Shown here in pieces: positions 1 through 8,078 of a stretch of DNA of 64,000 nt. The position numbers and the translations under genes are program-made. The stretch spans positions 62,001-126,000 of the forward strand of contig WBOU01000009.1 of the NCBI GenBank assembly GCA_009268125.1, in the 5' to 3' direction. The stretch comes from Chloroflexia bacterium SDU3-3 (lineage in GTDB: Bacteria > Chloroflexota > Chloroflexia > Chloroflexales > Roseiflexaceae). Below the pieces are notes generated by a model. The model was not told the DNA's origin, made no database searches, and was given only the letters and a program-made list of their open reading frames with translations. Numbering within the stretch: position 1 is the first letter of the stretch; every line of letters starts with the position of its first letter.

Positions 1-272
1 GCGGGGCCGACCGATCCTACGGCATTCATGTGGCCGAGCTGGCGGGCATCCCCCGCGCGGTCACCAAGCGCGCCAAGGAGCTGCTGGCCGACCTTGAGCA
101 GTCGACGGCGCAGCCCGCCCCCGCGCCCCAGGCTGAGGGTGCCGCGCCCGAGGCCGCGCCCGAGGGGCTGCACCCGGCGGTGGAGTTCATTCGGCGGCTC
201 CAGGTGAACGAGCTGACGCCGATCGAGGCGCTCACCAAGCTCTACGAGCTGCAGCAGCTGGCGAGGCAGTAG
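1..272 (+). CDS. mutS: DNA mismatch repair protein MutS, C-terminal end (5' truncated by window)
   Basis: The reading frame is open from base 3 to the TAG at 270-272 and gives about 89 residues. It starts with [18 protein letters not shown], the conserved helical segment that follows the MutS ATPase domain. An Ala/Pro-rich linker comes next, then a short C-terminal helical segment ([18 protein letters not shown]) of the kind used for MutS tetramer contacts. MutS recognises base mismatches and insertion/deletion loops and starts repair. The lever, clamp and Walker regions lie outside the window. Confidence 0.9.
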   Translation, partial: GADRSYGIHVAELAGIPRAVTKRAKELLADLEQSTAQPAPAPQAEGAAPEAAPEGLHPAVEFIRRLQVNELTPIEALTKLYELQQLARQ

Positions 273-800
273 TTTTTCTTCACCACGAAGACGCGAAGGC
301 GCGAAGGTTTTTTACCACCAAGGCTCCAAGGCTCCAAGTTTGCAGACTTGGGGCCTTGCGCCTTCTTCGAGCATTCACCTGCCTTCGTCGAGCGTTCACC
401 CGCCTTCATCGAGCATTCACCTGCCTCATTCGAGCGCTCACCTGCCTCATTCGAGCGCTCACCTGCCTCATTCGAGCGTTTCCCAGCCTCATTCAAGCCG
501 CCGCAATGAATCGCGCCGTATGCATCGCGTGCATCGTGTGCATCGTGCGATGGTTCGATGTGGCGATGCACGCGGCGCGGGCGGACACGAGATCCGCCCC
601 TACATCGATGTGTGACACTGTGCGCATCGGGCGGGGCGGCAATAAGGGCAAGGCGGGCATTCTCGCACTCCTCAAGCATCTTTTCCCAGCACATCCAAAA
701 TCTTGGCGCCTTGGTGGCAAAAAATCCACGCCGAGCACATCCAAAATCTCCGAATCTTGGAGTCTTAGAGTCTTGGTGGTAAAAAATCCTCGTGGTGAAT
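273..800. repeat. Interspersed repeat island 1
   Basis: There is no convincing gene between mutS and the promoter at 808. The left side carries CACCACGAAGACGCGAAGG-type (281-308) and TTTACCACCAAGGCTCCAAG-type (311-338) motifs. The right side carries reverse complements of the same motifs (about 703-728 and 752-798), so the island is bounded by inverted copies. Inside are a 21-bp tandem array (362-498) and a module around 575-612 (GCGGACACGAGATCCGCCCC) that recurs at 43345-43380. The ORFs predicted here are low-complexity repeat translations. Confidence 0.75.
362..498. repeat. 21-bp tandem repeat (minisatellite), about 6.5 units
   Basis: Six consecutive 21-bp units start at 362, 383, 404, 425, 446 and 467, followed by a partial unit. 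The unit core is TCGAGCRYTCACCYGCCT. Two units of the same sequence recur at 38293-38331, far away and in another island. There are no unique spacers, so this is not a CRISPR array. Confidence 0.85.
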
Positions 801-807
801 CTGGGTG

Positions 808-837
808 TTGCCTTGGGGCGAGGCGGCGTGCTATACT
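808..837 (+). promoter_or_regulatory. Sigma-70-type promoter for the small-ORF locus
   Basis: TTGCCT (808-813) and TATACT (832-837) are separated by 18 bp. Initiation would be near 844, only about 15 nt before the ATG at 860, so the ribosome-binding site would lie at the very 5' end of the transcript. Confidence 0.65.
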
Positions 838-859
838 GCGGGCAAGAAGAGGAACCCCT

Positions 860-961
860 ATGGATATGACAGCGGCACAGCCCAGCGTCAACGCTATCGC
901 CCTTCACGACTACGGAGGCCTGGGCTGCTGCGTGCCATGGCTGTGGGGGCGCAGGGCCTAG
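860..961 (+). CDS. 33-residue small protein or leader peptide, unknown function
   Basis: ATG at 860 is preceded by an AGAGGA ribosome-binding site (849-854). The 33-codon frame ends at TAG 959-961. The C-terminal half is distinctive: HDYGGLGCCVPWLWGRRA, with a Cys pair, two Trp and a terminal RR. It has its own promoter (808-837), and an intrinsic terminator follows 31 nt after the stop. The stop codon lies in the 5' arm of a 6-bp hairpin (956-961 with 971-976). CCTCTTC at 981-987 is perfectly complementary to the ribosome-binding region GAAGAGG (846-852). It may be a leader peptide controlling read-through into the next small gene, or a small peptide gene in its own right. The family is not recognised. 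Confidence 0.5.
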   Translation: MDMTAAQPSVNAIALHDYGGLGCCVPWLWGRRA

Positions 962-992
962 TGTACCTTGCTAGGCAGAACCTCTTCCACAG

Positions 993-1022
993 CCTTCCCG
1001 AGCGGGAAGGTCTTTTTATTTT
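993..1022 (+). terminator. Intrinsic terminator after the 33-aa ORF
   Basis: Perfect 7-bp stem CCTTCCC (993-999) / GGGAAGG (1004-1010) with a GAGC loop, followed by TCTTTTTATTTT. Confidence 0.9.
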
Positions 1023-1147
1023 CCTGCTCTGATCGCGCGATGTCCGTGGCGGCGAGGCGTACCCGCGCCCGCTCGACGGCGAGCCAGCGGCCCCCATGCG
1101 GCTGCGCGCCCCACAGATGCGACAGAGCCAAGCAGAGAGGACTCTGT

Positions 1148-1303
1148 ATGAGTACCATCAAACCGTTCGCGATCAAGACCCACGCCCCGCGCATGCCGTC
1201 GATCCTCAAGCTGTTCCAGCGGATCGCCAAGGCCCACCCGATGATCATCGCCGTCTCGCCCCCCGACCAGCACACGCGCCCCGAGCGCACCACCCGCTAC
1301 TAG
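1148..1303 (+). CDS. 51-residue small basic protein, unknown function
   Basis: ATG at 1148 follows a good ribosome-binding site (AGAGAGGA, 1135-1142). The frame encodes 51 residues ending at TAG 1301-1303. The sequence is basic (SILKLFQRIAKAHPMIIAV core, Arg/Thr-rich tail) and has no Cys or recognisable domain. It lies between the terminator at 993-1022 and a very strong terminator at 1429-1467, which suggests a discrete transcription unit or a gene reached by attenuated read-through from the promoter at 808. No family is recognised. Confidence 0.45.
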   Translation: MSTIKPFAIKTHAPRMPSILKLFQRIAKAHPMIIAVSPPDQHTRPERTTRY

Positions 1304-1428
1304 CCCTACCGCGCCGTAGGCGCTGCCACCACCCCTCCGCCCCGCTATGGCCAGGGCAGGGGGCGAACACAGCCATACGCCGCGTAGGTGTGAGGAACAC
1401 CGAAACGAATGACCGCACGACCAAGCAA

Positions 1429-1467
1429 ACAGGGCATCAGGCGCAACCTGATGCCCTGTCTTTTTTT
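1429..1467 (+). terminator. Strong intrinsic terminator
   Basis: Perfect 13-bp stem ACAGGGCATCAGG (1429-1441) / CCTGATGCCCTGT (1447-1459), 5-nt loop, then C and seven T. It ends the small-gene locus. Confidence 0.95.
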
Positions 1468-1488
1468 GTGCCAAGCCCCGCTACGGCG

Positions 1489-2130
1489 CTAGATCGCCTT
1501 CTGGTTCTCGCGCGCGGTCTCTAGGCGGCCCAGGTGGCTGGCCTCGCTCAGCGAGACCAGGTAGGGCATGCCCTCGCCGTACTCGATCACGCTGATGCTG
1601 GCGTTGGTGACCCAGATGCGGTTGATGCGGTCCATGTCCATGCCCAGCGCATCGGCCACCAGGATCTTGACCACCACATCGTGGGTGGAGAGCAGCACGT
1701 TGCGGTCGGCGAACTCGCTGTACAGCCGCTCTTTAAAATCGAGCACGCGCTTGAGGATGTTGCTGAAGCTCTCGCCGCCGGGCATCTGCGAGCGGGTGGG
1801 GTGCATGCGCCACTCGACCAGGCCCGCGCCGTAGCGCGCGACCACCTCATCCAGCATCAGGCCCTGCCAGTCGCCGTGGTCGATCTCCAGCAGGGAAGGC
1901 TCGACGGTGAAGGGCACCGCCGGGTGGTGGGCGGCGATGGCCTCCGCCGTGCGGCGGGCGCGCTGTAGCGGGCTGGCGAAGATCGCATCGATCGGCTCGC
2001 CCTTGAGGCGCTCAGCCAGGGCGGCGGCCTGGCGCACGCCAAGCTCGGACAGCGGCGCGTCGGCCTGCCCCTGGTAGCGCCCGATTCGGTTCCACTCGCT
2101 CTCGCCGTGGCGAATAATGATGAGACGCAT
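1489..2130 (-). CDS. Histidine phosphatase family protein (phosphoglycerate mutase-like)
   Basis: 213 residues. The N-terminus MRLIIIRHGESEWN contains the RHG catalytic motif of the histidine phosphatase superfamily, in which the His is phosphorylated. ASPLQRARRTAEAI supplies the second Arg motif, EIDHGDW the acid/base region, and LSTHDVVVKIL the second catalytic His. The family includes cofactor-dependent phosphoglycerate mutases, alpha-ribazole phosphatases and broad-range phosphatases, and the substrate cannot be told from sequence. The start at 2130 is chosen because GAGGG lies 7 nt upstream and conservation begins there. A TATAAT-like box (2239-2234) precedes it. Confidence 0.85.
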   Translation of the reverse strand: MRLIIIRHGESEWNRIGRYQGQADAPLSELGVRQAAALAERLKGEPIDAIFASPLQRARRTAEAIAAHHPAVPFTVEPSLLEIDHGDWQGLMLDEVVARYGAGLVEWRMHPTRSQMPGGESFSNILKRVLDFKERLYSEFADRNVLLSTHDVVVKILVADALGMDMDRINRIWVTNASISVIEYGEGMPYLVSLSEASHLGRLETARENQKAI

Positions 2131-2357
2131 AGTTACCCTCTGCTCAAATGACTGCCTGGCAGATGCCAAGGGACCACGCTGAACCAGAGACACTGCCGGC
2201 TACCGCAAAACCGCAACCTGTTTACCGCGCGCCATTATAGCGGAAACTCGCCGCGCCGATGTGGTACCATGCGGCCACGAAGAAGCGCGATACAGGCCGC
2301 CCCACGCGCCAGAGAGGCTTGCGCAGGCTCTGGCCGCGCGCGGCAAGCGAGGAAAAT

Positions 2358-3095
2358 ATGGCCGAGACCCAAACCTGGCAGATCCTGCCCACCGCCGACG
2401 ACGTGGCCGCCGAGGCCGCGCGGCGCTTCGTGGCGCTGGCCCAGCAGGCCGTGGCCCAGCGCGGCGTGTTCACCGTGGCGCTGGCGGGCGGCACCACGCC
2501 CAAGCGCATGTACGAGCTGCTGGCCCAGGCCCCGCTGGTCGACCAGGTGCCCTGGCCGCAGGTGAAGTTCTTCTGGAGCGACGAGCGTTTCGTGCCGCTG
2601 GACCACCCCGACAGCAACTACCTTGCCGCCCGCCTGGCGCTGCTCGACCACATCGCCATCCCAGCCAACACGGTGTTCCCCGCGCCGGTGGCCAGCGACA
2701 CCCCCGAGCATGTCGCCGCATCCTACGCCGCCACCATCGCCCAGGAGCTTGGCGAGGGCGGGGTGTTCGACCTGGTGCTGCTAGGCATCGGGCCGGATGG
2801 CCACACCGCCTCGCTCTTCCCCGGCCGCCCCGAGGTGGACGCGCCCAGCGCGCCCGATGTGATCGCCATCCGCGAGTCGCCCAAGCCGCCGCCCAGCCGC
2901 ATCACCTTCGCACTGCCGCTGATCAACGCCGCCGCCCACGTGATCGTGCTGGCCCCTGGGGCCGAGAAGGCCGACGCCGTGCGGCGCTGCCTGCGCCCGG
3001 CTGCGGGCGAGCTGCCGCCGCCCGCCGGGCGGGTGCGCCCCGGCGCGGGCCGGCTCACCTGGCTGATCGACGAAGCCTCGGCCAGCCAGCTCTAG
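2358..3095 (+). CDS. pgl: 6-phosphogluconolactonase
   Basis: 245 residues with NagB/6PGL family motifs: ALAGGTTPKRMYELLA near residue 40, FFWSDERFVPLDHPDSNY (substrate-binding signature), DLVLLGIGPDGHTASLFPG (catalytic His in GxDGHTASLFP) and VLAPGAEKADAVRR near the end. It hydrolyses 6-phosphogluconolactone to 6-phosphogluconate in the oxidative pentose phosphate pathway, in the cytosol. The start at 2358 has AGGA 5 nt upstream; upstream codons in frame lack family similarity. The next gene follows after 17 nt, so the two may be co-transcribed. Confidence 0.93.
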   Translation: MAETQTWQILPTADDVAAEAARRFVALAQQAVAQRGVFTVALAGGTTPKRMYELLAQAPLVDQVPWPQVKFFWSDERFVPLDHPDSNYLAARLALLDHIAIPANTVFPAPVASDTPEHVAASYAATIAQELGEGGVFDLVLLGIGPDGHTASLFPGRPEVDAPSAPDVIAIRESPKPPPSRITFALPLINAAAHVIVLAPGAEKADAVRRCLRPAAGELPPPAGRVRPGAGRLTWLIDEASASQL

Positions 3096-3112
3096 CGGGA
3101 GAGGCAGCACCG

Positions 3113-4009
3113 ATGATAGCCGAGCAATCTACCTTCGCCCAGATCCGCGCCCTGCTCGACCGCGCCGAGCGCGACACCGTGGCGGTGCGTCAAGATGCGG
3201 CCCGCGCCGCCGAGCTGCTGCGCGGCATCGAGCAGGCCGAGGCGCTGCTGGATGTGCAGCGCGGCCAGGGCATCGACAGCCGCGCCGAGGAGGGCCGCGC
3301 CAGCTCGCTGCGCGGCTTCGCCCTGCGCGAGGCCCGCATGATCGTGCGGCAGGCCCAGGCCGCTGGCCAGGCCCAGCAGCTGGCGGACAGCCCGCTGTGG
3401 GCCGAGCTGCTGGCCAGCGAGGCCGCGCGCACGGCCCGCCAGCGCCGCAGCCTGCTGCTGTGGCTGGGCGGCATCGCCGCGCTGGCCGTGCTGCTGGTGG
3501 TGGTGGTGCCCCGCGTCTTCCCATCCGCGCCGGTGGCCAGCACGCTAGAGGTGAGCGCGCATGTGGAGCAGGGCGACCTGCAGGGCGCGCTGGCCCTGGC
3601 GCTGGCCGAGCAGGCCAGGGTGCCCGAGGATGAGCAGATCGGCATGTGGGTGGCGGCGCTCCAGCAGCAGCTGGGCCAGGCCAGCGCGGCCAGGGCCTCG
3701 TGGGATGCGGCCAGGGCGCGCTACCCCAGCGAGGCCAGCTACCTGAACGATCAGGTGGGCGTGCTGGTGGCCGTGGGCGACACCGCCCAGGCCGAGCAGG
3801 CGGCCACCCGCCTGCAGCAGCTGCCCGGTGGCGCGGCCTTCGGCACCTACCAGCTGGGGGCCGTGCGCGAGGCCCAGCTGCGCTACAGCGAGGCCATCCA
3901 GCTCTACGACCAGGCCAGCCAGCTGGCCGACAAGGAGGATCGCCCGCAGCTGGTGGTGGTGGCCAGGGCGCGCATGGCCGCGCTCATGCAGCTGCCGCAG
4001 CAGCCCTAG
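3113..4009 (+). CDS. Single-pass membrane protein with TPR-like C-terminal domain
   Basis: 298 residues. Residues 1-115 are charged and helical and likely cytoplasmic. A transmembrane segment (SLLLWLGGIAALAVLLVVVV) lies near residues 120-140. The rest is Ala/Gln-rich helical repeats of TPR character (QGDLQGALALALAEQARVPEDEQ, YSEAIQLYDQASQLADKED). The ATG at 3113 has GGGAGAGG 8 nt upstream and follows pgl by 17 nt. A scaffold or protein-interaction role is typical for such proteins; no specific function can be assigned. It ends at a bidirectional terminator. Confidence 0.75.
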   Translation: MIAEQSTFAQIRALLDRAERDTVAVRQDAARAAELLRGIEQAEALLDVQRGQGIDSRAEEGRASSLRGFALREARMIVRQAQAAGQAQQLADSPLWAELLASEAARTARQRRSLLLWLGGIAALAVLLVVVVPRVFPSAPVASTLEVSAHVEQGDLQGALALALAEQARVPEDEQIGMWVAALQQQLGQASAARASWDAARARYPSEASYLNDQVGVLVAVGDTAQAEQAATRLQQLPGGAAFGTYQLGAVREAQLRYSEAIQLYDQASQLADKEDRPQLVVVARARMAALMQLPQQP

Positions 4010-4026
4010 CGGGCGCGGCGGGTCGC

Positions 4027-4069
4027 AAAAAACGGCGCGGGCGGCATCACAACCGCCCGCGCCGTTTTG
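4027..4069. terminator. Bidirectional intrinsic terminator between convergent genes
   Basis: A long perfect GC hairpin (AACGGCGCGGGCGG / CCGCCCGCGCCGTT) is flanked by A-run and T-run, so it can stop transcription from the TPR gene (+) and the HerA gene (-). Confidence 0.9.
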
Positions 4070-4085
4070 CCATGATCTCGCCCGG

Positions 4086-5705
4086 CTAGAACAGCTCGTC
4101 CATGTCGTTCTGGGCGCGGCGGGCGCGCACCTCCAGCGGCTCGGCCTCGCGCGCGCCCATGGCCCTGTAGAAGTGTTCGTCGTAGGCGCGGGTGCGCACC
4201 ACCACCGGCATAGGCACGGCGTGGCCCAGCACCATGGCCTGCTGGCGCGAGTCCAGCGTGGCCAGCACCGACTTCAGCGCGCTGCCGCCGCTGACGCCGG
4301 TGAACACCGCGTCGATGTCCTTGTCGTCGTTGAGCAGCGCGGTGATGCGCGTGCCCAGCTGGCTCATCACCTCGTTGCTGATCGACGAGGGCCGCTGGTC
4401 CACGATCAGCAGCGTCACGCTGTACTTGCGCAGCTCGCGGGCGATGGTGCCAAAGATCGTCGCGCCCGAGGCCGAGGCGCTGAGGAACTTGTGGGCCTCC
4501 TCGATCGTGATCATCAGCGGGTGGGGCTTGTCGGCCTTGTTCTTCGAGCGCAGGTAGCTGTCCGTCATCTCGACCCAGCGGCGGTGGATGCGGCGGGTGA
4601 TGATGTTGGCGGTGAGCATGTACGAGAGCGTGTCGGTGTGGCGGCCAAACTCCAGCACCACGTGCTTACCGTGGCTCAGCGCGTCGATCATGCGGTCGAT
4701 CGTGGCGCTGGGCGCGGTCTCGCGCACGAACTCCTTGCGGGCCACCTGCTCCAGCTTGCGCTTCAGCGCGCTGATCGCCCCGGCGTGGCCGCCCGCCTCC
4801 TCGGCGAACTCCTTCAGCTCATCGGCGCTCATGGCCAGCAGCGCCTTCAGCCACTTGTCGCGGTAGCGGTCCACCAGCAGGTAGGCCGACTCGGTGGCGG
4901 TGGGGTTGAGGTTCAGCTCGTCGCGCAGCAGCTCGATGTCGCCCACCTCGATCTGGTCGAGGCCGATCACCACCTCCTCATCCGGGGCCACGCCACGGTT
5001 GCGCGAGGATGCGGGGTCGAGCGAGTAGACCAGCACCTGCGAGCCGCCGAACAGCTGGCGCAGGCCCTTGACGAAGGTGCCGCTCTCGCTGGTGGCGTCG
5101 TGGCCGTACTCGCTGTGCATGTCGAAGATCAGGTTGGATGCCGACTTGGCCTTGATCGTGCCGCAGAGGATCAGGCGGGTCAGGAAGCTCTTGCCGGTGC
5201 CGCTCTTGCCGAACACGCCGTTGGAGCGCTCGACCAGCCGCTCCAGGTCGAGGCAGATCGGCACGTCCATGTCCAGCGGACGCCCGATCTCGAAGTGGGT
5301 GCGGTCTTCGGTGCCGAACACGCGGGTGAAGTCGCTCTCGTTGGCGTCGAACACGGCGGCGAAGTGGCGCGGCACCGTCTTCACCGGGCGCGGCCCCTCG
5401 TTCAGGTCGTGCGGCACCATCAGGTTGGGCTTGAGGTTGATCGAGCCGTAGGTGGATGTGCCCGCCAGCACCTCGTAGAAGAACGGGTCGCTGCCGGGCG
5501 GGTCGGCCAGGATCTTCTGGTTGGTGGCCTCCAGCGACACGTCCGTCACCATCGAGAAAAACTGGTGCTTCTCGCCCTCCACCACCACAAATTTGCCCAC
5601 CCGCATATCTTCGACACTGGCGTCCGCGTCGAGCCGGGCGCTCAGCCCCTCGATCAGCGAGCCGCTGGTGATGACGCCCAGCTTCGCGCGCGTGAACATG
5701 GACAT
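4086..5705 (-). CDS. HerA-type DUF87 ATPase / DNA translocase
   Basis: 539 residues. The N-terminal ~110 residues fit the beta-barrel (HAS-barrel) domain that precedes HerA-like ATPases. Walker A is GVFGKSGTGKSFL near residue 190, followed by LIFDMHSEYGH; Walker B is LMITIEEAHKF. LLIVDQRPSSISNEVMSQLG is the sensor-like segment seen in HerA/FtsK relatives. These hexameric ATPases move on DNA; archaeal HerA works with NurA nuclease in end resection. No NurA-like gene is visible nearby, so the partner is unknown. The start at 5705 has AGGAG about 9 nt upstream and a consensus promoter at 5749-5776. Confidence 0.85.
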   Translation of the reverse strand: MSMFTRAKLGVITSGSLIEGLSARLDADASVEDMRVGKFVVVEGEKHQFFSMVTDVSLEATNQKILADPPGSDPFFYEVLAGTSTYGSINLKPNLMVPHDLNEGPRPVKTVPRHFAAVFDANESDFTRVFGTEDRTHFEIGRPLDMDVPICLDLERLVERSNGVFGKSGTGKSFLTRLILCGTIKAKSASNLIFDMHSEYGHDATSESGTFVKGLRQLFGGSQVLVYSLDPASSRNRGVAPDEEVVIGLDQIEVGDIELLRDELNLNPTATESAYLLVDRYRDKWLKALLAMSADELKEFAEEAGGHAGAISALKRKLEQVARKEFVRETAPSATIDRMIDALSHGKHVVLEFGRHTDTLSYMLTANIITRRIHRRWVEMTDSYLRSKNKADKPHPLMITIEEAHKFLSASASGATIFGTIARELRKYSVTLLIVDQRPSSISNEVMSQLGTRITALLNDDKDIDAVFTGVSGGSALKSVLATLDSRQQAMVLGHAVPMPVVVRTRAYDEHFYRAMGAREAEPLEVRARRAQNDMDELF

Positions 5706-5748
5706 ACGCGTGATCTCCTGCCTCGGTCTTTGGTACATCTGTGCGACA

Positions 5749-5776
5749 ACTATAGCATTATTGGGGGGGCTGTCAA
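5749..5776 (-). promoter_or_regulatory. Promoter of the HerA-like gene
   Basis: Minus-strand TTGACA (5776-5771) and TATAGT (5754-5749) with a 16-bp spacer. Confidence 0.75.
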
Positions 5777-5796
5777 GCGCAGCGAGGTAGGCTGTT

Positions 5797-6757
5797 TACC
5801 ACGAAGACGCGAGGGTTTTTAACCACGAAGACGCGAAGACGCGAAGGGGATGGGGAACCATTTACCACCAAGACTCCAAGAGGGCGAAGGGGATGAATAC
5901 CACGAAGACGCGAAGAGGATGGGGAGCCGTTTACCACCAAGACTCCAAGACTCCAAGAGCGCAAAAAGATCGAGAAACGGCAAGGAGCCAGCCCTACCCA
6001 CCTGGCCCATGCGGCGAAGGTGCCGCTCATGTTTTGATGGCCATATGCGCGAACATCAGCAGCCAGGGAACGGCACAGGAACGCCCAAAATTGGGGGTTC
6101 GAAGGGGGCGATGCCCCCTCGCGGGGTCGCTAGGGGCAGGCCCCTAGCCGCCGCCCGCGCAGGGCACACACCAAACAGAAAAGAGGAACCTACATCATCG
6201 AAGCCGCAGCCGGTCGCCCCAACCGCGCAATGCTCCAAACATTGCCTACGGTCGGGCCGACCCAGAACCGCCGCCAAACAGGCAAGCAGCCCTTCATCCA
6301 CCCCCAGCAGCCCTTCATCCACTCCCAGCAACCCTTCATCCACTCCCAGCAACCCTTCATCCACCCCCAGCAACCCTTCATCCACCCCCAGCAGCCCTTC
6401 ATCCACCCCCAGCAGCCCTTCATCCACCCCCAGCAGCCCTTCATCCACCCCCAGCAGCCCTTCATCCACCCCCAGCAACCCTTCATCCACCCCCAGCAAC
6501 CCTTCATCCACCCCCAGCAACCCTTCATCCACCCCCAGCAACCCTTCATCCACCCCCAGCAGCCCTTCATCCACCCCCAGCAACCCTTCATCCACTCCCA
6601 GCAACCCTTCATCCACTCCCAGCAACCCTTCATCCACTCCCAGCAACCCTTCATCCACCCCCAGCAACCCTTCACCCCAATCTTGGCGTCTTGGAGTCTT
6701 GGTGGTTACGAATCTTCGTGCCTTCGCGTCTTCGTGGTAAAGAATCCCGTGGTAAAG
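5797..6757. repeat. Interspersed composite repeat island 2
   Basis: This ~960-bp stretch has no believable gene. The left side (5797-5965) repeats ACCACGAAGACGCGAAG and TTTACCACCAAGACTCCAAG motifs. The right side (6684-6757) holds their reverse complements, so the island is bounded by inverted copies. Between them are a module at 6004-6082 (CCCATGCGGCGAAGGTGCCG), a module at 6105-6172 (GGGGGCGATGCCCCCTCGCG) and an 18-unit 21-bp array (6290-6667). The same modules recur around 36.7, 38.2 and 43.4 kb. Confidence 0.8.
6290..6667. repeat. 21-bp tandem repeat, 18 units
   Basis: Exactly 18 units of 21 bp, each beginning CCCTTCATCCAC and ending CAGCAR, with only two variable positions (CACCCC/CACTCC and CAA/CAG). 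Because 21 is a multiple of 3, several frames stay open on both strands, which produces long spurious ORFs. There are no spacers, so this is not CRISPR. Confidence 0.95.
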
Positions 6758-6799
6758 AAAAAAGCCCCGGCCCAGACAGCGCGTGTCCGGGCCGGGGCT
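6757..6799 (-). terminator. Terminator of ftsZ and the dcw cluster
   Basis: AGCCCCGGCCC (6763-6773) pairs with GGGCCGGGGCT (6789-6799); on the minus strand the stem is followed by a T-run. It lies 12 nt after the ftsZ stop. Confidence 0.92.
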
Positions 6800-6811
6800 A
6801 GTGGGAAGGGC

Positions 6812-7999
6812 CTACTTGCGGCGGTTGCGCAGGAACGGCGGGATGTCCAGGTCATCCGTGTTCGTGAACGACGGGGCCGGGCGCTGCGGCTGCTGCGGCT
6901 GCTGCGGCTGCTGCGGCTGCTGCGGCTGGGCAGGCGCGGGGCGGATGGGCTGCTGCTGCGGGCGGGCCTGCTGCGGGGGCTGCTGCGGCACGCCTGCGGC
7001 GGGGAAGCTGCTGCGCTGGCGCTGCTGCTGGTTGTTCTTGTTCACGTCGAAGCCGGTGGCGATCAGCGTCACCTTCACCGCGCCGGGGGGCATGGTCGGG
7101 TCGAACACCGCGCCCCAGATGATCTGGGCCTCGGGGTCCACGGCCTTGGCCACGATATCGGCGGCCTCGTTCACCTCCAGGATGCCCAGATCCTCGCCGC
7201 CGGTCACATTGAAGAGCACGCCCTTCGCGCCGTCGATCGAGACCTCCAGCAGCGGCGAGGCGATCGCCATGTTCACCGCATCCACCATGCGGTTGTCGCC
7301 CGTGCCGTGGCCGATGGCCATGAGCGCCGAACCTTGCTGGGCCATGATCGTCTTGACGTCGGCGAAGTCGACGTTGATCAGGCCGCGCTGGGTGATCAGG
7401 TCGGAGATACCCTGGATGCCCTGGCGCAGCACATCGTCGGCCATGCGGAAGGCCTGGAGCATGGACGTGTTCTTGGATGCGGTCTGGAGCAGGCGGTCGT
7501 TCGGGATGGTGATCAGGGTGTCCACCATCGGCTTCAGCTGCTCGATGCCCTGCTCGGCGGTCTTGCCACGGTGGCGACCCTCGAAGGTGAAGGGGCGGGT
7601 GACGACGCCCACCGTGAGCATGCCCAGATCCTGCGCGATGCTGGCGATGATCGGCGAGGAGCCAGTGCCGGTACCGCCGCCCATGCCAGCGGTGATGAAG
7701 CACATGTCCGCGCCCTTGAGTGCGTCGTAGATCTCCTCAGTCGTCTCCTCGGCAGCCTTCTGGCCGATCACCGGGTTACCGCCTGAGCCAAGGCCCTTGG
7801 TCAGCTTGTCGCCGATGCGGATGCGCACATCGGCGCGCGAGTGCATCAGCGCCTGGGCATCGGTGTTCACGGTGATGAACTCGACGCCCTGGACCCCGTC
7901 CTCCACCATCCGGTCGACAGCATTGGAGCCGCCGCCGCCTGCACCGATCACCTTGATTACCGCGTGTGGCTCGGGCATGTAGCTCGAAAAATCGGTCAT
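6812..7999 (-). CDS. ftsZ: Cell division protein FtsZ
   Basis: 395 residues. It has the tubulin-like GTPase core with [14 protein letters not shown] near the N-terminus, the tubulin signature [12 protein letters not shown], and T7-loop region [16 protein letters not shown] Gln/Pro-rich disordered linker (repeated CAG/CCG codons, 6885-6935) precedes the conserved C-terminal peptide [13 protein letters not shown] that docks FtsA and other partners. FtsZ forms the cytokinetic ring. The start at 7999 is set by a near-perfect AGGAGGT site. It is last in the dcw cluster, 79 nt after ftsA. Confidence 0.98.
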   Translation of the reverse strand: MTDFSSYMPEPHAVIKVIGAGGGGSNAVDRMVEDGVQGVEFITVNTDAQALMHSRADVRIRIGDKLTKGLGSGGNPVIGQKAAEETTEEIYDALKGADMCFITAGMGGGTGTGSSPIIASIAQDLGMLTVGVVTRPFTFEGRHRGKTAEQGIEQLKPMVDTLITIPNDRLLQTASKNTSMLQAFRMADDVLRQGIQGISDLITQRGLINVDFADVKTIMAQQGSALMAIGHGTGDNRMVDAVNMAIASPLLEVSIDGAKGVLFNVTGGEDLGILEVNEAADIVAKAVDPEAQIIWGAVFDPTMPPGAVKVTLIATGFDVNKNNQQQRQRSSFPAAGVPQQPPQQARPQQQPIRPAPAQPQQPQQPQQPQQPQRPAPSFTNTDDLDIPPFLRNRRK

Positions 8000-8078
8000 G
8001 GAAACCTCCTGTGAGAGCACCCCGCATGGCGAATCGCGGCGCGACTGGCATCACGCCACGCCATCCAGAGCGCGTGCA

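Noticed and set aside
362-498. CRISPR array
   Set aside because: Units are directly adjacent with no unique spacers, and no cas genes are present. The same applies to 6290-6667.
356-961. 201-codon ORF through repeat island 1
   Set aside because: The first two thirds are repeat translation. Only the last 33 codons have their own promoter and ribosome-binding site, so those are annotated separately.
6885-6935. Repeat element inside ftsZ
   Set aside because: The CTG/CGG triplet repeats encode the Gln/Pro-rich FtsZ linker and are ordinary coding sequence.
6230-7786. Long ORFs through the 21-bp array (QQPFIHP-type and MKGCWGW-type repeats)
   Set aside because: A 21-bp unit keeps several frames open on both strands. 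There is no ribosome-binding site, and the ORFs run antisense into ftsZ.
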